Below are positions 44,009 to 51,960 of a stretch of DNA of 64,000 bases, piece by piece. The DNA is taken from the NCBI GenBank assembly GCA_016125005.1, contig WGMQ01000023.1:1-64000 (forward strand), given 5' to 3'. Origin of the DNA: a bacterium. GTDB taxonomy: Bacteria; Sumerlaeota; Sumerlaeia; SLMS01. Positions within the stretch are counted from its first letter, which is position 1. Each line of letters begins with the position of its first letter. The notes under the pieces are model-generated. The model did not search any database. It was not told where the DNA came from and saw only the letters and a program-made list of their open reading frames with translations. Made by a program: the position numbers and the translations under genes.

Positions 44009-45172
44009 TCACTTCGGGGACGTCGTGCCCAACTGCTTCAGGTCATCGACGTTATCCAGGCGGATTTCGCCCTCGTCAACGGCAGGGGTCGTGGTCTTCT
44101 CCTGCTCGGTGCCAGGATTCGGGATAAACTTGCTGGTGAAGGGTCCGTCCGGACCGGCGATGCTCTGGGTGGCGATGGAGCCGTCGGTGCTCCGCGTGAT
44201 GATGTAGGCGGCGGCGTCGAAGATGCGATAGACACCGTTGGGACGCGACTCGCGGATGTCCGGCTTGCCGCTCAGTTCGATGCGACCTTCCTTGATGTCA
44301 TAGGTCATGAACTGGCAGTCGGCCTCGACGGTGGCCTGCTTGATATAGACGTTGCGGCGCGCCTCGACATGGTCCGTCGGCGCGTCATATTCCAGCTCGT
44401 CGGAGCGCAGGCGCAGGTCGTCGCTCTCGACCAGAACGGAGCCCAGTGCGTTGAAGCGGGAGAAGGCACCGGTGGCGTCGATGGCGGCGAGCACCGTCGC
44501 GGGCGCATCGGCGCGCGGACGGGTCTTGATGAGGACGTTGTTGCCGAGTCCTGCGAAGCCGCTGCCAGAGAGTGCGTCGCCGCGAGGCTTCGCGGCACCC
44601 GGCGCAGGCGTTGGCTTGGGTGTGGCGGCCACAGCGGCCACGGGAATCATCTCGCAGAGGATTTCCTGCCCGCCGGCCATGCGCACCTGCACGTCACCGG
44701 CCTCGCCGCGCTTGAGGTAGAACTCCTCCATGCCCGAAAAACGGCTTCGGCTGGTGGCGGTGCTTTGCTCCACACGTGGCGTGCCGGTCATCACGATCTC
44801 GCCGCTGGAAAGCGTATAGACCATCTTCTCGCAGTTGGCCTTCACGCCGTCTTGATCGATCTCAACAGCGCCGGTACACACGACGATTCCGCCAACGCCA
44901 TCATAGTTCAACTCGTCGGCCACGAGGTTCAGTTTGCTGCTAATGAGGGTCGTGCGTCCCTTCGTCGTGTAGCTGACCAGGTCGCCCTTCTCGTCCATCT
45001 TCATGTCCGCGACGCCGTAGGAGCCATCACGCTGCGAGCCCACACGGAACTCGAAGCCTTCGCCGTCGCCACCGAGGGCTTCGGCAAGACCGGTCTGCGC
45101 TCCGGCCAGTACGGGCAGGAGTGCCAGTGCCGTGGCGGCAACCCACTGGGAGATTCTGTGATACCGTTTCAT
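44009..45172 (-). CDS. LptA/OstA-like periplasmic protein, two OstA domains
   Basis: Signal peptide (1-25), then two beta-jellyroll OstA-type segments: residues ~70-140 (LNLVADELNYDGVGG ... VEIDQDGVKANCEKMVY) and ~255-320 (LRLRSDELEYDAP ... VYIKQATVEADCQFMTY), separated by a Pro/Ala linker. The likely role is the periplasmic bridge carrying LPS to the outer membrane. At 387 residues it is twice the size of E. coli LptA, as if two units are fused. ATG 45172 overlaps the previous stop (ATGA). Confidence 0.72.
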   Translation of the reverse strand: MKRYHRISQWVAATALALLPVLAGAQTGLAEALGGDGEGFEFRVGSQRDGSYGVADMKMDEKGDLVSYTTKGRTTLISSKLNLVADELNYDGVGGIVVCTGAVEIDQDGVKANCEKMVYTLSSGEIVMTGTPRVEQSTATSRSRFSGMEEFYLKRGEAGDVQVRMAGGQEILCEMIPVAAVAATPKPTPAPGAAKPRGDALSGSGFAGLGNNVLIKTRPRADAPATVLAAIDATGAFSRFNALGSVLVESDDLRLRSDELEYDAPTDHVEARRNVYIKQATVEADCQFMTYDIKEGRIELSGKPDIRESRPNGVYRIFDAAAYIITRSTDGSIATQSIAGPDGPFTSKFIPNPGTEQEKTTTPAVDEGEIRLDNVDDLKQLGTTSPK

Positions 45173-45843
45173 TTCTTCTCCTCGCTGGTGGCGCGGCTTG
45201 CGGGCTTGAACTCAAGGCGAATTGGCGCCTCGTCGTTCCCGTAGAATCTCCATTCGCGGAATCCGCGATCTACGGAAAGCGCCTCGCCCGTCATGGCCAG
45301 ATCGCCGCCCTTGGGCAGGGCCGCTTGTTGCTGGAATCGCTCGGGAACCACCACGCAGCCGAAGCGCTGGGACCAGATGATGACCTGTGAGCGGAGGAAG
45401 CTCTCGGTCCCGATGGAGGCCTCCGCGGGCTTGGCGCCCCCCTGAAGGAGCACGTCGCCGTAGGCCGACTCCGTTGCGAAATTTTCTGTGTAACTCTGGA
45501 TGGTTGCCAGGTCGGGAATCTCGCCGGTACCTTCAACGCGATCACCGGCGATGGTCACGATCCCCTCTTGGGAAGTTGCCAGGACCTTGCGGTTATCCGT
45601 CGTATTCGCCTCGAGCTTGATGTCCTCGGTGACGACCGCGCGTGCGTCGGCCCGGAGCCACGCAGCGCCGGAAGTGACGCGGTTCAGCTCAAGCGTGCCG
45701 GAAGTGACGCGCAGGTCGATACCGGTGAGGCGCATGTCGCGGGGCGCTTCACTGGGTGCCTGGGCAACGCCCTGTGCCCCCATCAATCCGAAGGCGGCAG
45801 CGGCAAGGTATCGGAGCGCTTTTCCCAGCGTTTGTGCATCCAC
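45169..45843 (-). CDS. LptC-like periplasmic protein
   Basis: The 224-residue protein has a signal-like helix (KALRYLAAAAFGLMGAQGVAQA) and beta-rich remainder. Its place between lpxL and the lptA-like gene suggests LptC or another OstA-fold protein; sequence match alone is weak. GTG 45843 gives the export signal but overlaps lpxL by 61 bp. ATG 45783, which overlaps the lpxL stop (TGATG), would remove the signal. Confidence 0.5.
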   Translation of the reverse strand: MDAQTLGKALRYLAAAAFGLMGAQGVAQAPSEAPRDMRLTGIDLRVTSGTLELNRVTSGAAWLRADARAVVTEDIKLEANTTDNRKVLATSQEGIVTIAGDRVEGTGEIPDLATIQSYTENFATESAYGDVLLQGGAKPAEASIGTESFLRSQVIIWSQRFGCVVVPERFQQQAALPKGGDLAMTGEALSVDRGFREWRFYGNDEAPIRLEFKPASRATSEEKK

Positions 45844-46757
45844 AGGTATTGTTCCGGATTCCGTCGAATGGCCGCTTCGATGCGGCGGGTGTACTCGGCG
45901 ACGAGGGCTGCTTCCGCCTTGAAGCGTGCCTGCTCGTCCCGGGGAGGCGGTTCGAGCAGCATGGGCTCATCAGCGTCAATCCTGTACTTGCCGGGAGCCT
46001 CGCGCAGGCAGAACATCGTCACGGCGGTGGCGCCGCACTGCAAGGCCAACCGGGCCGGGGCGAGCAAGGTGTGGGCCGGTTTGCCGAAGAAGGGAACGGC
46101 GACGCCCGGTCCTTCCAGATTGTGGTCCACAAGCATCAAGAGCACGCCGCCCGCCCTCAGATGGCGCATGGTGGCCACCCCGGCCTCGCCGCGATAGACC
46201 AGCTTCAGCCCACCCGATTCGCGCAGCTTTCGGGTTCTTTTCTCCAGTTCGGGATTCTTGGGACGCGCCGCGGTGCACATCACCGGTACCCCGACAAACT
46301 TGGGGAACCAATGGGCGAGCATCTCGATCGTGCCGAGGTGGCTGGCGAAAACCACCAGCCCGGTCCCTCGTTCCCGGGCAGTGGCGAGCAACCTCTGGAA
46401 GCCTTCGGGATCGGCTATTCGGATTCGCCGGTCATCCCGTTCGTGCTTCCACGCGGGCAGCCAAAGGCTCTCGATCCCCCAGGCCGCAAGGCTTTGCCAC
46501 GACGCGACGTGTACGCGGTGGCGGTAAGCCTCATCATACTCGGGGGAAGGGAACGCGCATTCGATGTGCTGCATGACACGCCGTCGCCGTCGCCCCGGAA
46601 TCTTGCTCGCCAGCCAGCCGAGGATCCACGCGAGCCATACCGTGGCCTCCAGCGGTAACCGCGGCACGATCCACATCAACGCATCGACCAGCAGCAGGAT
46701 GCTGCGGTCGCGAACGCGCTTGATGCGGGGCGAAAGGGCTGAACGCTTCCGTTTCAC
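45783..46757 (-). CDS. Lipid A biosynthesis acyltransferase (LpxL/HtrB family)
   Basis: Inner-membrane-associated acyltransferase adding a secondary acyl chain to lipid A or its precursor. An N-terminal membrane helix (~20-50) is followed by the catalytic HLGTIE (His140, Glu145), then GGVLLMLVDHN and an Arg/Glu-rich C-terminus (PEQYLWMHKRW) typical of LpxL/LpxM. 324 residues. ATG 46757 overlaps the apt stop (ATGA). Confidence 0.87.
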   Translation of the reverse strand: MKRKRSALSPRIKRVRDRSILLLVDALMWIVPRLPLEATVWLAWILGWLASKIPGRRRRRVMQHIECAFPSPEYDEAYRHRVHVASWQSLAAWGIESLWLPAWKHERDDRRIRIADPEGFQRLLATARERGTGLVVFASHLGTIEMLAHWFPKFVGVPVMCTAARPKNPELEKRTRKLRESGGLKLVYRGEAGVATMRHLRAGGVLLMLVDHNLEGPGVAVPFFGKPAHTLLAPARLALQCGATAVTMFCLREAPGKYRIDADEPMLLEPPPRDEQARFKAEAALVAEYTRRIEAAIRRNPEQYLWMHKRWEKRSDTLPLPPSD

Positions 46758-47275
46758 TCCGAATCGACAACCGCCTCGGCGTGGACCTTGAAGCCCTCAA
46801 GCTTGGCTCGGCCGGGGATGAAGGAAAGCTCGATCAGGACCCAGATCTCCTCGATCTGGGCGCCGAGCTGGGTCACCAGTTCGCAGGCTGCCTTGAGCGT
46901 GCCGCCGGTCGCCAGGAGGTCGTCGATCACCACGACGCGGCTCTGGGCGTCGAGAGCGTCGCGATGCAGTTCCACCGTCGCCTCGCCGTACTCTAGGGCA
47001 TAGGAGCACTCGATCGTGTCGGCCGGGAGCTTGCCCTTCTTGCGCACGGGAACGAAGCCGATGCCGAGGCGATCCGCCAGGGCAGCGCCGAAGATGAACC
47101 CGCGCGATTCGATGCCGACCACATGGGTCAGACCTGCAAACTCATAGCGACGCTCCAGTCCGTCCATGACCTCGCGAAAAGCCTCGCCATCAGCCAGCAG
47201 CGTCGTAATGTCCTTGAATTGAATCCCGGGCTTGGGGAAGTCGGGTACGTTTCGAACCTTGGCCAGAATATCCAT
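46754..47275 (-). CDS. apt: Adenine phosphoribosyltransferase
   Basis: Salvages adenine to AMP using PRPP. The N-terminal NVPDFPKPGIQFKDIT and the PRPP-binding loop VVVIDDLLATGGTLKAA are diagnostic; GIESRGFIFG is also conserved. ATG 47275 gives the family-typical start (173 residues); GTG 47311 and 47308 are in frame and would add 11-12 residues. First gene of the lipid A/LPS transport run and divergent from DUF503. Confidence 0.93.
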   Translation of the reverse strand: MDILAKVRNVPDFPKPGIQFKDITTLLADGEAFREVMDGLERRYEFAGLTHVVGIESRGFIFGAALADRLGIGFVPVRKKGKLPADTIECSYALEYGEATVELHRDALDAQSRVVVIDDLLATGGTLKAACELVTQLGAQIEEIWVLIELSFIPGRAKLEGFKVHAEAVVDSE

Positions 47276-47346
47276 CAGGGCGCTCGTTGCCTCCGTTGTA
47301 GTGGCCACCACACAACCGGAATCGCCCCGCCCACGGCAAGCCCATC

Positions 47347-47628
47347 ATGCACATTCTTCTCGTCCAATATCACCTCCACCTGCCTGACTGCCACTCCCTC
47401 AAGGACAAGCGGCAGGTCATGAAGCCTCTTCTCAACGAATTGAGGCGCGATTTCAATATTTCCGCCGCCGAGATCGACGACCACGACCTTTGGCAGTCCG
47501 CCGTCATCGCCACCGTGGCCGTCAGCAATCTTCGCGATGCCGTCGAGCGCAGCGAGCGCGAGGTCACTGACCGCATCGAAACCAACGGCGACGTGCAGAT
47601 CGCCCAGATCAACCGCGAGTGGCTTTGA
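47347..47628 (+). CDS. DUF503 family protein
   Basis: The 93-residue protein fits DUF503 (YlxP-like): LHLPDCHSLKDKRQVMKPLL at the N-terminus split as strand and helix, then NISAAEIDDHDLWQSAVIATVAVSN. Such proteins often lie with infB-rbfA and are thought to assist ribosome-related processes. Here it stands next to apt and a membrane protein. Length is normal. Confidence 0.85.
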   Translation: MHILLVQYHLHLPDCHSLKDKRQVMKPLLNELRRDFNISAAEIDDHDLWQSAVIATVAVSNLRDAVERSEREVTDRIETNGDVQIAQINREWL

Positions 47629-47634
47629 CGGCAC

Positions 47635-49494
47635 ATGCTTGAAACGGTCGCCCTGTCACTGGCCTACCTCGTCGGGGGAGCCTTGGTGCTCCTCGTCGCC
47701 TGGGGGAGCGGCGGACTCCTCTGTCGCTCCCATCGCGGCGATTGGTTGGAGGAGGTGCTTCGAGCCGCCGTCGGCCTCGCAATCCTTTGCTTCGTCACCT
47801 CGGTTCTGGGGCTGATTGGCGTGCTCTATTGGTGGGTGGCGCTGCCGCTTCTCGTGCTGATCGGGGGAGCAGGGCTTTGGCGATCTCCCTTCCGTGCCGC
47901 CATGCCGTCACGGAGTGCCGTTCCGGTACCTGCGGTGCTTGCCGTCGCGGTTCCTGCTTACATGGTGCTGGCGGGGGCGCTCGTCCCCGACATGAGCCAG
48001 GACAGCATGTGGTATCACCTTTCCGTTCCCCAGCAATGGTCCTTCACGGGACGACTCGACGCCATGCCGTCGGTGTTTCCGTCCTGCTATCCGCTGGCGG
48101 TCGAGTCCCTGTACGCGGCGCTGATTCCCGTGGGTGGAGCGATGCTTTGCAGCACTGTCTACGGCATCAGCGCCATTTTAGTCTGGTTGCTGGTGGGGCT
48201 GTTGGCCGAGCGGGTTGCGGGGCGTTGGGCCGCGGGAGTCGCCATGTGCCTCTGGATTCCACTGCAGGCGACCTTCACGCTGGCGCCGGTGCCTGCCGGA
48301 AACGACCTGACGGCGGCGCTGTTCCTGCTGGCAGGAATCACAATGATCCTGCTCCCACTGCTGGATGAGGGCGAGCCGTCGCTCCCCCCGTGGCTGGTTG
48401 GCGGGTTCGTGCTCGGCCAGGCAATCGCCGCCAAGCCGCTCTGCATCCCGTTCGCGGGGATGGCCCTGTTGGTCGCCTCCGTTTCGCAGTGGCGACGCGG
48501 GAGCGCCGCGCTGGTGGCCTTTGCTGCCGCGTCCGTGGCCATCCTGGCGTCGTACCTGCCGTGGGCGATCCGCGGGTTCCTGACCACGGGACTCCCGGTG
48601 TTCCCTCTTGGCGCGGGAGTGCTCCCTGTCCGCGAAGCGTTCCTTCCGACCATTGGCGCATCCAAGTCGCTCAACAGCCTGTACCCGCTCAATGGGGCGG
48701 GAATCTGGGAGGCCGCGACAAAGGGCGCCTACCGCAAGATCTATATGGCACTGCACGTGGGCGATGCGCTGTTCCTGATGGCGCCGCTTTCCGCCCTTGC
48801 GGGCTTCGCATCAACCCGCGGGCGCCATCGTTTGGTGCCGCTGACCTTTCTGGCCATGTGGGCGCCAACGCTGCTGCTTCAGGGTGCCAACGAGGTGCTG
48901 CGTTACATGGCGCTCTGCTACCCTTTGGCGGCGGTGGCGCTGGCTCAGTTCCTAGCCGCCACCGAGGCGAGGATTGGAATCTCTGTTCGCCGGATGCTGC
49001 CGTGGCTGCTGCTCTGCGCGGCGATGGGACACTACCTCGGCCATCAGCGCAGAGTGGCAAGTTTCCGCACGATCCACTGGCCTTGGCGTCCGCTTCTGAC
49101 AGAGAGCGACCAAATGGCCTACGCGCGGCGTTCAGAAACCGGTGGTGCCTTCGTCAGCTTTCGCGTCATTCGTTCCCTGATACCGGAGGCGGAACTGGTG
49201 CTGATGCCGGATTGTCCGGCCCCGTACTACCTCCACCGCCCCGCCATCTGGAACGACTACGCTGTGCACGAGGGGGGCATCGCGCAGCGGTGGGCGGGTT
49301 TCTCCGCCGACGAGGCCGCCGCGTATATCGGCCAGACAAAGATCCAGTGGATTCTGATCACGAGTCGGGATTCGCGAACGGGTAATTCGGCTCTGTGCGA
49401 TGAACTGGCAACCAGAGGTCTTGTGGAACCGATCGCGTTGTCCGGCGACGCCGCCGGGAGTGCGCTCTACCGGGTCGTGGTCGGCGGGCGTTGA
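47635..49494 (+). CDS. Polytopic membrane protein, GT-C glycosyltransferase-like
   Basis: The 619-residue protein has about 11-12 hydrophobic helices and a soluble C-terminal part (~490-619). An acidic first periplasmic loop follows an early helix (LVPDMSQDSMWYHL), the usual position of catalytic acids in GT-C enzymes. The overall plan matches the PMT/ArnT or DUF-type GT-C families, which use polyprenyl-phosphate sugars. Assignment is by architecture only. It starts 6 bp after DUF503. Confidence 0.6.
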   Translation: MLETVALSLAYLVGGALVLLVAWGSGGLLCRSHRGDWLEEVLRAAVGLAILCFVTSVLGLIGVLYWWVALPLLVLIGGAGLWRSPFRAAMPSRSAVPVPAVLAVAVPAYMVLAGALVPDMSQDSMWYHLSVPQQWSFTGRLDAMPSVFPSCYPLAVESLYAALIPVGGAMLCSTVYGISAILVWLLVGLLAERVAGRWAAGVAMCLWIPLQATFTLAPVPAGNDLTAALFLLAGITMILLPLLDEGEPSLPPWLVGGFVLGQAIAAKPLCIPFAGMALLVASVSQWRRGSAALVAFAAASVAILASYLPWAIRGFLTTGLPVFPLGAGVLPVREAFLPTIGASKSLNSLYPLNGAGIWEAATKGAYRKIYMALHVGDALFLMAPLSALAGFASTRGRHRLVPLTFLAMWAPTLLLQGANEVLRYMALCYPLAAVALAQFLAATEARIGISVRRMLPWLLLCAAMGHYLGHQRRVASFRTIHWPWRPLLTESDQMAYARRSETGGAFVSFRVIRSLIPEAELVLMPDCPAPYYLHRPAIWNDYAVHEGGIAQRWAGFSADEAAAYIGQTKIQWILITSRDSRTGNSALCDELATRGLVEPIALSGDAAGSALYRVVVGGR

Positions 49495-49600
49495 AGTCGC
49501 CGTTGCCCCGCCGGACTGGCACGGCTCCAGCTTCCTGTTATAGTTACAGCGGTGTTGTTGCTTTGATTCAGCGACCATGATCCATAGGAGCCACTTTTCG

Positions 49601-50272
49601 ATGAGACGCAGACGATACGGATTGTTCGAGTGCATTCGACGCGACTTCGCGTCGGCGCTATCCAACGATCCGGCGGCTCGCGGGCCGTTTGCCGCGCTGG
49701 AGGTCGCCCTCACCTATCCCGGCTTCCACGCCACCGTGCTCCATCGCTTCACCCATGAGGTTTACAAGCTCGGCATTCCTTTTCTCCCCAAGGCCATGAG
49801 CATGTTGAATCGCTTCCTGACCGGGATCGAGATTCACCAGGCGGCGCAGATCGGACCCGGCTTCTTCATCGACCACGGCATGGGCGTAGTCGTTGGCGAG
49901 ACTGCCATCGTGGGCGAGGACTGCATGTTGTTCCACGGCGTGACGCTTGGCGGGACCGGCAAAGCCACCGGCAAGCGCCACCCCACGCTGCTCAACGGAG
50001 TCGTTGTTGGCGCGGGCGCCAAGGTGCTCGGCAATATCACCGTCGGGAACAACTGCTACGTCGGCGCGAACAGCGTCGTGCTCAAGGACGTGCCGGACAA
50101 CTCGACGGTGGTGGGGATTCCCGGTCGAGTCGTCGCCCGCGATGGCAAGCGCGTGAACCCCTGCGAGCACGCGCTCGACCACAACCTCCCCGACCCGATC
50201 CTCGACCGGTTCCGGGCCCTTGAGGCCCGGTTGGCCGAGTTGGAGAAGGTGGCGGAGTTGAATCGGGTCTAG
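49601..50272 (+). CDS. cysE: Serine O-acetyltransferase
   Basis: Makes O-acetylserine for cysteine synthesis. It has left-handed beta-helix hexapeptide repeats with IDHGMGVVVGETAIVGEDC, the catalytic His/Asp region, GVTLGGTGKATGKRHPTL and VVGIPGRVV. The 223-residue form is the short EpsC/CysE type. AGGAG (49586-49590) with 10-bp spacing decides for ATG 49601; ATG 49577 lacks a ribosome binding site. Confidence 0.9.
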   Translation: MRRRRYGLFECIRRDFASALSNDPAARGPFAALEVALTYPGFHATVLHRFTHEVYKLGIPFLPKAMSMLNRFLTGIEIHQAAQIGPGFFIDHGMGVVVGETAIVGEDCMLFHGVTLGGTGKATGKRHPTLLNGVVVGAGAKVLGNITVGNNCYVGANSVVLKDVPDNSTVVGIPGRVVARDGKRVNPCEHALDHNLPDPILDRFRALEARLAELEKVAELNRV

Positions 50273-50385
50273 CAACCTGCCGTCGTTTCGTTGGTCGGGA
50301 CGCAGAATCACGAATTCTGTTCCCTTGCACCGATGTTCTTCCATTGTTCAAGATTCCCCCACGACAATCTGGAGGAGTTCGAATC

Positions 50386-51906
50386 ATGCCCCCCGCGCCT
50401 GATCGGAACGATAGCCCCGGCCCAACCGAGCCGCTTCGGAAGCAGCAGCCAGTGGATCCGTCCTCGGAGCCGACCAACCTCTACGGCATCGATGACATCC
50501 CCAAGACGCGGAAGGTCAGTCGGGCCAAGCAACCCGACCCGCAGCGGGAACTCGAGCGTGGCGACATTCTGGTCGGTCGCTCCGAACCGGGTCGCGAGGC
50601 GACTCGCTACCAACTCATCATGCCGCTGGGACAGGGCGGATTCGGACAGGTCTGGAAGGCGCAGGTGTTGCCCGATGATCGCATGGACAGCCAGCTTCCC
50701 TACGAAGTGGCCATCAAGATTTTCTCCTCCCCCTATGGCCTCGCCAAGAGCGAGCTGAAGAACCGGGAACTTTCCGCCATGCTGGCCGTCCACGACCTGA
50801 AGACGGATCGCGTTCCCCAGGTCTACGACTGGGCCATTGGTGGCGATTACGAGTTCGTCGTGATGCAGTACGGCGACAGCGGCAGTCTGCACGAATTGCG
50901 CTATCGCATGAACATGATCGACGAGCCGACGGCGTGGCGGCTCCTGACTGATCTCCTGACCGCCATCAAGCACGCTCACGCGGCCGACATCCTCCACCTC
51001 GATGTGAAGCCCGCCAATGTGCTCCTTGATGGCAAGGGTGGCTTCATGCTGACCGATTTCGGCATCTCGCAGGGTAACTTCGTCAATTCAACGATTCAGT
51101 ACCCGGGCCTCGGGACGCCCAACTACCGCGCGCCGGAGCAGGAAGTGGCGGACGAGGAAAAGATCGGGAGCCGCACCGATCTATACGGCATCGGTTCCAC
51201 GGTCTGGGCTGCATTCTGCGGTTTCGATTTATCCAGCAAGCGGTGCCCCAACCTGATGTTACCCGCAACAAGCCCCACGACTCTCCCTGCGGCGCGTCTA
51301 TACAGGGAACACGCCTCGGAAGACCTGTGCGTCATTCTCGACGCCCTGCTGGCCCGCGATCCCGCAGGCAGGCCCGGCGGCGCGGCCGAGGTGTTGGAGA
51401 TGATCGCCGAGCGCCGCAACCAGGGGAGCAAGTCCACCTCGACCAGCGCCATTCGTCGCTATCGCATTCACAGTCAGGAAGCGGTGGAGAAGGTGCTCAA
51501 CACCATGATCGACCCGCTGTGGCAGGTGCTGCTGCGCGAGCGCCTTGACGAGTTGAAGTTTGCTCGTTTTGAGGACGGAGAGTATCTTTGCGTCCACGGG
51601 GAAAAGTCTTACACGGCGTTCCTGCTGCTTTCTGGTAGCGTCGTCGTGGAACGAGAGGATCGTGTTCTCGCCGAGGAAACCCGTGAAGGTACCTTCATCG
51701 GGGAGATTGCCACCCTCACCGGCGGCACGCGCACCGCCTCGGTCCGCGCCAAGGGACAGGTCTGGACCTGTGTCTTCAACGCGGCAGAGTTGGAGCGATT
51801 CGTGATGTGCAATCCCGCGGTTGCCATCCGGATGATTCGTTCGCTCGCGAAGCGAGTCACCTCCCACGCAGAGGCGTGGGGGTCGCAGGAGGAACCCCGC
51901 GGATAA
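50386..51906 (+). CDS. Ser/Thr protein kinase with C-terminal cyclic-nucleotide-binding domain
   Basis: Cytoplasmic kinase of 506 residues. The glycine loop is GQGGFGQVW, the ATP lysine is Lys111 (VAIK), the catalytic loop is HLDVKPANVLL (Asp206; HLD instead of HRD) and the metal motif is DFG (Asp224). A Crp-type CNB domain follows (~385-500), with FLLLSGSVVV, GTFIGEIATL and GGTRTASV, which keeps the phosphate-binding Arg. No transmembrane segment. ATG 50386 has GGAGGA upstream. It is the only eukaryotic-like kinase gene in the window. Confidence 0.85.
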   Translation: MPPAPDRNDSPGPTEPLRKQQPVDPSSEPTNLYGIDDIPKTRKVSRAKQPDPQRELERGDILVGRSEPGREATRYQLIMPLGQGGFGQVWKAQVLPDDRMDSQLPYEVAIKIFSSPYGLAKSELKNRELSAMLAVHDLKTDRVPQVYDWAIGGDYEFVVMQYGDSGSLHELRYRMNMIDEPTAWRLLTDLLTAIKHAHAADILHLDVKPANVLLDGKGGFMLTDFGISQGNFVNSTIQYPGLGTPNYRAPEQEVADEEKIGSRTDLYGIGSTVWAAFCGFDLSSKRCPNLMLPATSPTTLPAARLYREHASEDLCVILDALLARDPAGRPGGAAEVLEMIAERRNQGSKSTSTSAIRRYRIHSQEAVEKVLNTMIDPLWQVLLRERLDELKFARFEDGEYLCVHGEKSYTAFLLLSGSVVVEREDRVLAEETREGTFIGEIATLTGGTRTASVRAKGQVWTCVFNAAELERFVMCNPAVAIRMIRSLAKRVTSHAEAWGSQEEPRG

Positions 51907-51960
51907 TCCCCCAAAGGCCGCGTCGTGGGGAAATGGCGCGACCACTCACCGGAGAACGAA

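Noticed and set aside
49515-49530. TGGCACG near 49515 as a second sigma-54 promoter
   Set aside because: The -12 element with TGC at the right spacing is missing.
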